The notes under the pieces are model-generated. The model saw nothing but the letters and a program-made list of their open reading frames with translations, was not told the DNA's origin and made no database searches. A DNA stretch of 9,413 bases from Bacteroidota bacterium. Lineage in GTDB: Bacteria > Bacteroidota > Bacteroidia > Chitinophagales > Saprospiraceae. The stretch covers positions 1-9,413 of the forward strand of contig JAGWYI010000122.1 in assembly GCA_018969455.1 (NCBI GenBank). The letters run 5' to 3'. This document shows positions 6,983-9,413 of this stretch, piece by piece. Each line of letters opens with the position of its first letter. The first letter of the stretch is position 1. Position numbers and translations under genes: made by a program.

Positions 6983-7963
6983 ATGTTGGACTTAAAAACC
7001 AGACATATTATTTGTTACGCATTACTAAACACCTTTTTACTGGCAGGTGTTTGGGGCTGCCGCAAGGATGTGGTGAATCAATTTACACCTTACCCTGCAA
7101 ATCAGGCCGATTTTGGCCTGTTATTGGCTGATGTTCCAGGCGCAACTACGCAAAGTATTTTTCAACTGGGCGGTATCGCACACGATACCATGCTGCTCAC
7201 ACCATCGGGTGTTCGGATCTTCCTAACCGATGTTGATCAATTGCTTGCAGACGAACAAGGCCAAACAGTAGCCATGAGCACCTGCCCTAATCTTTTATTT
7301 GAACTCACAGAAGTTTCAAAAAAAGGTGAATTTATTGCCCGAAACCTCCCCTCGGTAAGTGAAGATGGCAAATTACTCGAAGTATCAAGTGCTTTTGAAT
7401 TGCGCTTTTTATGTGGTAACGCTGTTTTGCAATTAAAAAATAATAGAAGCATCCGAATTCAAGCACCCGCAAGCAATCGGAAAGACGACCTCTTTGTTTT
7501 TCATGCCCCTGTTCAACAAGCGCAAATTGGAGCCTGGACAAATTCTGGTGAACCGGTTTACCTGGCCGACTGGCTTAGTCCGGATGGACAAGAAACCATT
7601 TACGGCTATGAAATTGTGAGCAAACAATTGGGCTGGGTTTCAAACAGCAAGCCCGTTGCAGGGCCCTATTATAGCTTTTGTATTACCATTCCCGACGGAT
7701 TTACCACGCAAAATACCCGCGCTTATATGGTATACAAAAACATCAAATCGGTTGTTTTGCTCCAACAGAATACCAACTCTTTCCAATTTTGTACAGCCAA
7801 TGCACCTGCCGGATACCCCGTCAAACTGCTTACCATAAGCGAATTTGGCGGACAATACTGGATGGGTGTAAAAGAAACAGAAACGGGCTCTAATGGCTTG
7901 TTGAACATTGTTCCACAAATTGTGAGCAAACAACAACTGATAGATGCCTTAAAAAGCTATTAA
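6983..7963 (+). CDS. Putative lipoprotein, unknown function
   Basis: I do not recognise the family of this 326-aa protein. From the ATG at 6983 the first residues form a typical lipoprotein signal: short basic start, hydrophobic core (about 9-22) and lipobox VWGC with Cys26, followed by RKD. An in-frame ATG at 6941, preceded by an A-rich AATAAAA, would add 14 residues containing acidic charges and give an unusually long signal, so 6983 is preferred but not certain. The mature part appears rich in beta strands, with several cysteines and a YGYEIVSKQLGWVSN stretch in the middle. That stretch vaguely recalls a Trp/Asn motif in other Bacteroidota surface lipoproteins. No catalytic motif is visible. 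The gene is third behind the sigma and beta-barrel genes, with no obvious promoter of its own, and is followed by a strong terminator. It may work in the same envelope response. Confidence 0.8.
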   Translation: MLDLKTRHIICYALLNTFLLAGVWGCRKDVVNQFTPYPANQADFGLLLADVPGATTQSIFQLGGIAHDTMLLTPSGVRIFLTDVDQLLADEQGQTVAMSTCPNLLFELTEVSKKGEFIARNLPSVSEDGKLLEVSSAFELRFLCGNAVLQLKNNRSIRIQAPASNRKDDLFVFHAPVQQAQIGAWTNSGEPVYLADWLSPDGQETIYGYEIVSKQLGWVSNSKPVAGPYYSFCITIPDGFTTQNTRAYMVYKNIKSVVLLQQNTNSFQFCTANAPAGYPVKLLTISEFGGQYWMGVKETETGSNGLLNIVPQIVSKQQLIDALKSY

Positions 7964-8024
7964 GGACAAAGGCCTTCCAAATGCCTTTGATGATTAAGAT
8001 ACCCGTGTTTAGTAATTTTGCAAT

Positions 8025-8066
8025 TAGGCCGAGCCGGTAAAGACTGGACTCGGCCTATTTTTTATT
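8025..8066 (+). terminator. Intrinsic terminator of the sigma/barrel/lipoprotein operon
   Basis: A perfect 9-bp G/C-rich stem (TAGGCCGAG at 8025-8033 with CTCGGCCTA at 8049-8057) can extend by two C-G pairs past a bulged A. It is followed directly by a T-rich run (8058-8066). It lies 61 bases after the lipoprotein stop codon. Confidence 0.9.
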
Positions 8067-8119
8067 ATTTGCGAGACTTCGGATTACTCCATGATTAAAT
8101 TTTAATTTTTTTTTAGAAA

Positions 8120-8164
8120 ATGAACACTTTTACTCGAATATTCATTTAAGTGTAAGGATATTCG
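8120..8164 (+). promoter_or_regulatory. Inverted-repeat-rich leader upstream of apaG
   Basis: An A/T-rich stretch (8090-8120) precedes overlapping dyads: ACACTT (8124-8129) with AAGTGT (8148-8153), the palindrome GAATATTC (8136-8143), and CGAATAT (8135-8141) with ATATTCG (8158-8164). The first and third pairings partly compete. They could be an operator or an RNA fold. No TAnnTTTG element was found between the terminator and apaG. A nine-codon frame starting at ATG 8120 and ending at TAA 8147-8149 is probably chance. Confidence 0.35.
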
Positions 8165-8188
8165 CATCAACCAAATCTTCAATCAAAA

Positions 8189-8575
8189 ATGGAAATTCTC
8201 ACAACGAATGGCATCACAGTGAGCGTAGAGACGCAATATCTCGCAGCCCATTCCGACCCTCGTAACGCTAAATTCATTTTTGGATACTTTATCACCATCG
8301 AAAATGGATGCCCTTTTACCGTGCAGTTGATGCGTCGACACTGGACCATATTTGATGCATGCGGGGTCGTACGAGAAGTAGATGGCCCGGGCGTGATTGG
8401 CCAGCAACCCATTATGCAACCCGGAGAACGATACGCTTATTCCTCTTACTGCGACCTGACTGCAGAAATTGGAAAAATGCACGGGGCCTACGAAATGACG
8501 CGCATCGACAACAAAACTTCCTTTGAAGTTGCCATCCCCGAGTTTAGAATGGTGGCCCCTTTTCGCCTAAACTAG
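8189..8575 (+). CDS. apaG: ApaG protein (DUF525 domain)
   Basis: This 128-aa protein consists of one ApaG/DUF525 domain with an immunoglobulin/fibronectin-like beta fold. The family signature is plain: RRHWTIFDACG (49-59), then a GPGVIGQQPIMQPGERYAYSS string spanning 66-86, and GKMHGAYEM (95-103). The length matches typical ApaG proteins. In enterobacteria the gene lies with ksgA and apaH and has been linked to Co2+/Mg2+ resistance, and eukaryotic homologues sit in F-box proteins, but the biochemical role is unclear. Here it stands alone between two terminators, with none of those partners nearby, so the window gives no functional context. Translation starts at the ATG at 8189 behind an A-rich CAATCAAAA without a Shine-Dalgarno. 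Confidence 0.97.
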   Translation: MEILTTNGITVSVETQYLAAHSDPRNAKFIFGYFITIENGCPFTVQLMRRHWTIFDACGVVREVDGPGVIGQQPIMQPGERYAYSSYCDLTAEIGKMHGAYEMTRIDNKTSFEVAIPEFRMVAPFRLN

Positions 8576-8649
8576 CCCACCTTTCACCCCTGGGGCGAAG
8601 AATATGGCACTTTTTCGAATTTTTTGACCGGTTCCAAATACGTTTTTTC

Positions 8650-8690
8650 AAAAACCGTAGTTTAGCTGTAGGCTGCTGCGGTTTTTTTTT
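8650..8690 (+). terminator. Intrinsic terminator of apaG
   Basis: The left arm AAAACCGTAG (8651-8660) pairs with CTGCGG plus four Ts (8676-8685), including one G-U pair. An inner AGC/GCT pairing (8664-8666 with 8672-8674) can extend the hairpin. The right arm runs into a T-tract that continues to 8690. It lies about 75 bases after the apaG stop. Confidence 0.85.
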
Positions 8691-8809
8691 GTTTTGTACA
8701 ATTTTGACATAAAGAACGCTTTTTTGCGGCAGCGATCAAATATGCCATCTGTATCTTGATCCCAACATCCCATTTACTCCTATTCCCAACCGGAAAAACA
8801 ATATCTTTC
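8691..8809. other. Intergenic region before the secreted repeat protein
   Basis: This 119-base stretch must hold the promoter of the next gene, but no exact TAnnTTTG element was found. The nearest candidates, TATCTTGA near 8752 and TATCTTTC touching the start codon, are imperfect or badly placed. Confidence 0.35.
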
Positions 8810-9413
8810 ATGATGAACCGATTGTTACCTGCCTTTTTGCCCTTTTTAATTTCAATCTTTCCCCATTTTCTTTCCGCTCAGATAGATCCTGTGCCCAAAG
8901 TGAGTATCGTTGGCCCTAGCCTGGTTTGCTCGGGTGATTGCGTTACCCTGGAAGCCGTTTATATGAACATTCCACAACCCGTCGTTTTTTCATGGACGGG
9001 CCCCGGCGGATTTACCTCCAACGCGCCTTTTATTACGGTGTGTCCACCCGTTGGAAGTGGTGTTCCCTCCGGCGGTTTAACCTATTTCCTTACTGTAGGA
9101 GGACCGAATGGCGGTATAGCCGTTTCGGATACACATGTAATTAAGGTTTTGCCCTTTATCCCAATCAATATAGTTTCCAGCAACCTTGCTCCCTGTAATT
9201 CCGACTCTTTCCCAGACCAAACCAACCATTGCGAAAAAACATGCCCAAACACTTCTATAACTTATTCGCTAGAAGGAAGTTATCCGGGAAATACCCAAAG
9301 CAACATCAGCTGGAATGTTACCGGGGCCTCCAGCTATACCATCAACAACCCGCCTTTTAACACTTCCATCACTGTAAATTGGGGAAATGTGGGCTTCGGC
9401 TCGGTATCGGTAG
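8810..9413 (+). CDS. Secreted PKD/Ig-like repeat protein, partial (3' end outside window)
   Basis: An open frame of 201 codons runs from ATGATG at 8810 to the window edge without a stop. Residues 1-24 are a signal peptide (Arg near the start, hydrophobic core, cleavage likely after LSAQ). Residues about 30-114 form a first Ig/PKD-like domain, with the familiar VCSGDCVTLEA start, a FSWTGPGGFTS strand pair and cysteines 40, 44 and 78. A Cys-containing joint (Cys129, 141, 145) leads to a second domain with NISWNVTGASSYTI and ITVNWGNVGFGSVSV, the pattern of Bacteroidota PKD-like modules. Such proteins are often large adhesins exported by the type IX secretion system with a C-terminal sorting domain, but that end is not in the window, so the route is inferred. 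The second ATG at 8813 is an equally possible start. Confidence 0.88.
   Translation, partial: MMNRLLPAFLPFLISIFPHFLSAQIDPVPKVSIVGPSLVCSGDCVTLEAVYMNIPQPVVFSWTGPGGFTSNAPFITVCPPVGSGVPSGGLTYFLTVGGPNGGIAVSDTHVIKVLPFIPINIVSSNLAPCNSDSFPDQTNHCEKTCPNTSITYSLEGSYPGNTQSNISWNVTGASSYTINNPPFNTSITVNWGNVGFGSVSV

Noticed and set aside
8183..8482. Minus-strand open frame opposite apaG
   Set aside because: It is fully antisense to a protein with a strong family signature and has no motif of its own.

Overview
The window looks like chromosomal DNA of a Bacteroidota bacterium, probably from the Saprospiria/Chitinophagia side of the phylum. The evidence is promoter elements of the Bacteroidota type (TTG, about 19-23 bases, TAnnTTTG), mostly weak or absent Shine-Dalgarno sequences, 'SAQ'-type signal peptide ends, PKD/Ig-like secreted repeats, and an ECF sigma factor followed by a membrane-anchored outer-membrane beta-barrel protein. 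No tRNA, rRNA, CRISPR array, insertion sequence or prophage was seen. Genus-level placement is a guess.

Left half, minus strand (about 4.73 kb down to 130). Five genes are read right to left. A sugar phosphate isomerase/epimerase-like TIM-barrel protein is coupled through a TGATG stop/start overlap to a membrane-anchored lysozyme/SLT-like protein. A fresh promoter then precedes a 316-aa, three-helix membrane protein of unknown function. This is followed by a CDF zinc-type efflux transporter with a histidine-rich N-terminus and an SSAT-like GNAT acetyltransferase. The isomerase has its own promoter, which also settles its start codon.

Middle, plus strand (4.8-8.07 kb). A divergent promoter drives an ECF sigma factor with a TTG start. 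The next gene encodes a protein with a short cytoplasmic N-terminus, one inner-membrane helix, a long periplasmic linker and a C-terminal beta-barrel. A lipoprotein of unknown function follows, and a strong intrinsic terminator closes the unit. The arrangement suggests a cell-envelope signalling unit in which the membrane protein acts as anti-sigma factor or sensor for the adjacent sigma factor. That role is inferred from order and architecture, not proven.

Right end, plus strand. A stand-alone apaG gene (DUF525) has its own terminator and an inverted-repeat-rich leader. The start of a secreted PKD/Ig-like repeat protein runs off the window edge.

The least described parts are the sigma/trans-envelope barrel/lipoprotein unit and the adjacent pair of the membrane-tethered lysozyme-like protein and the three-helix membrane protein.
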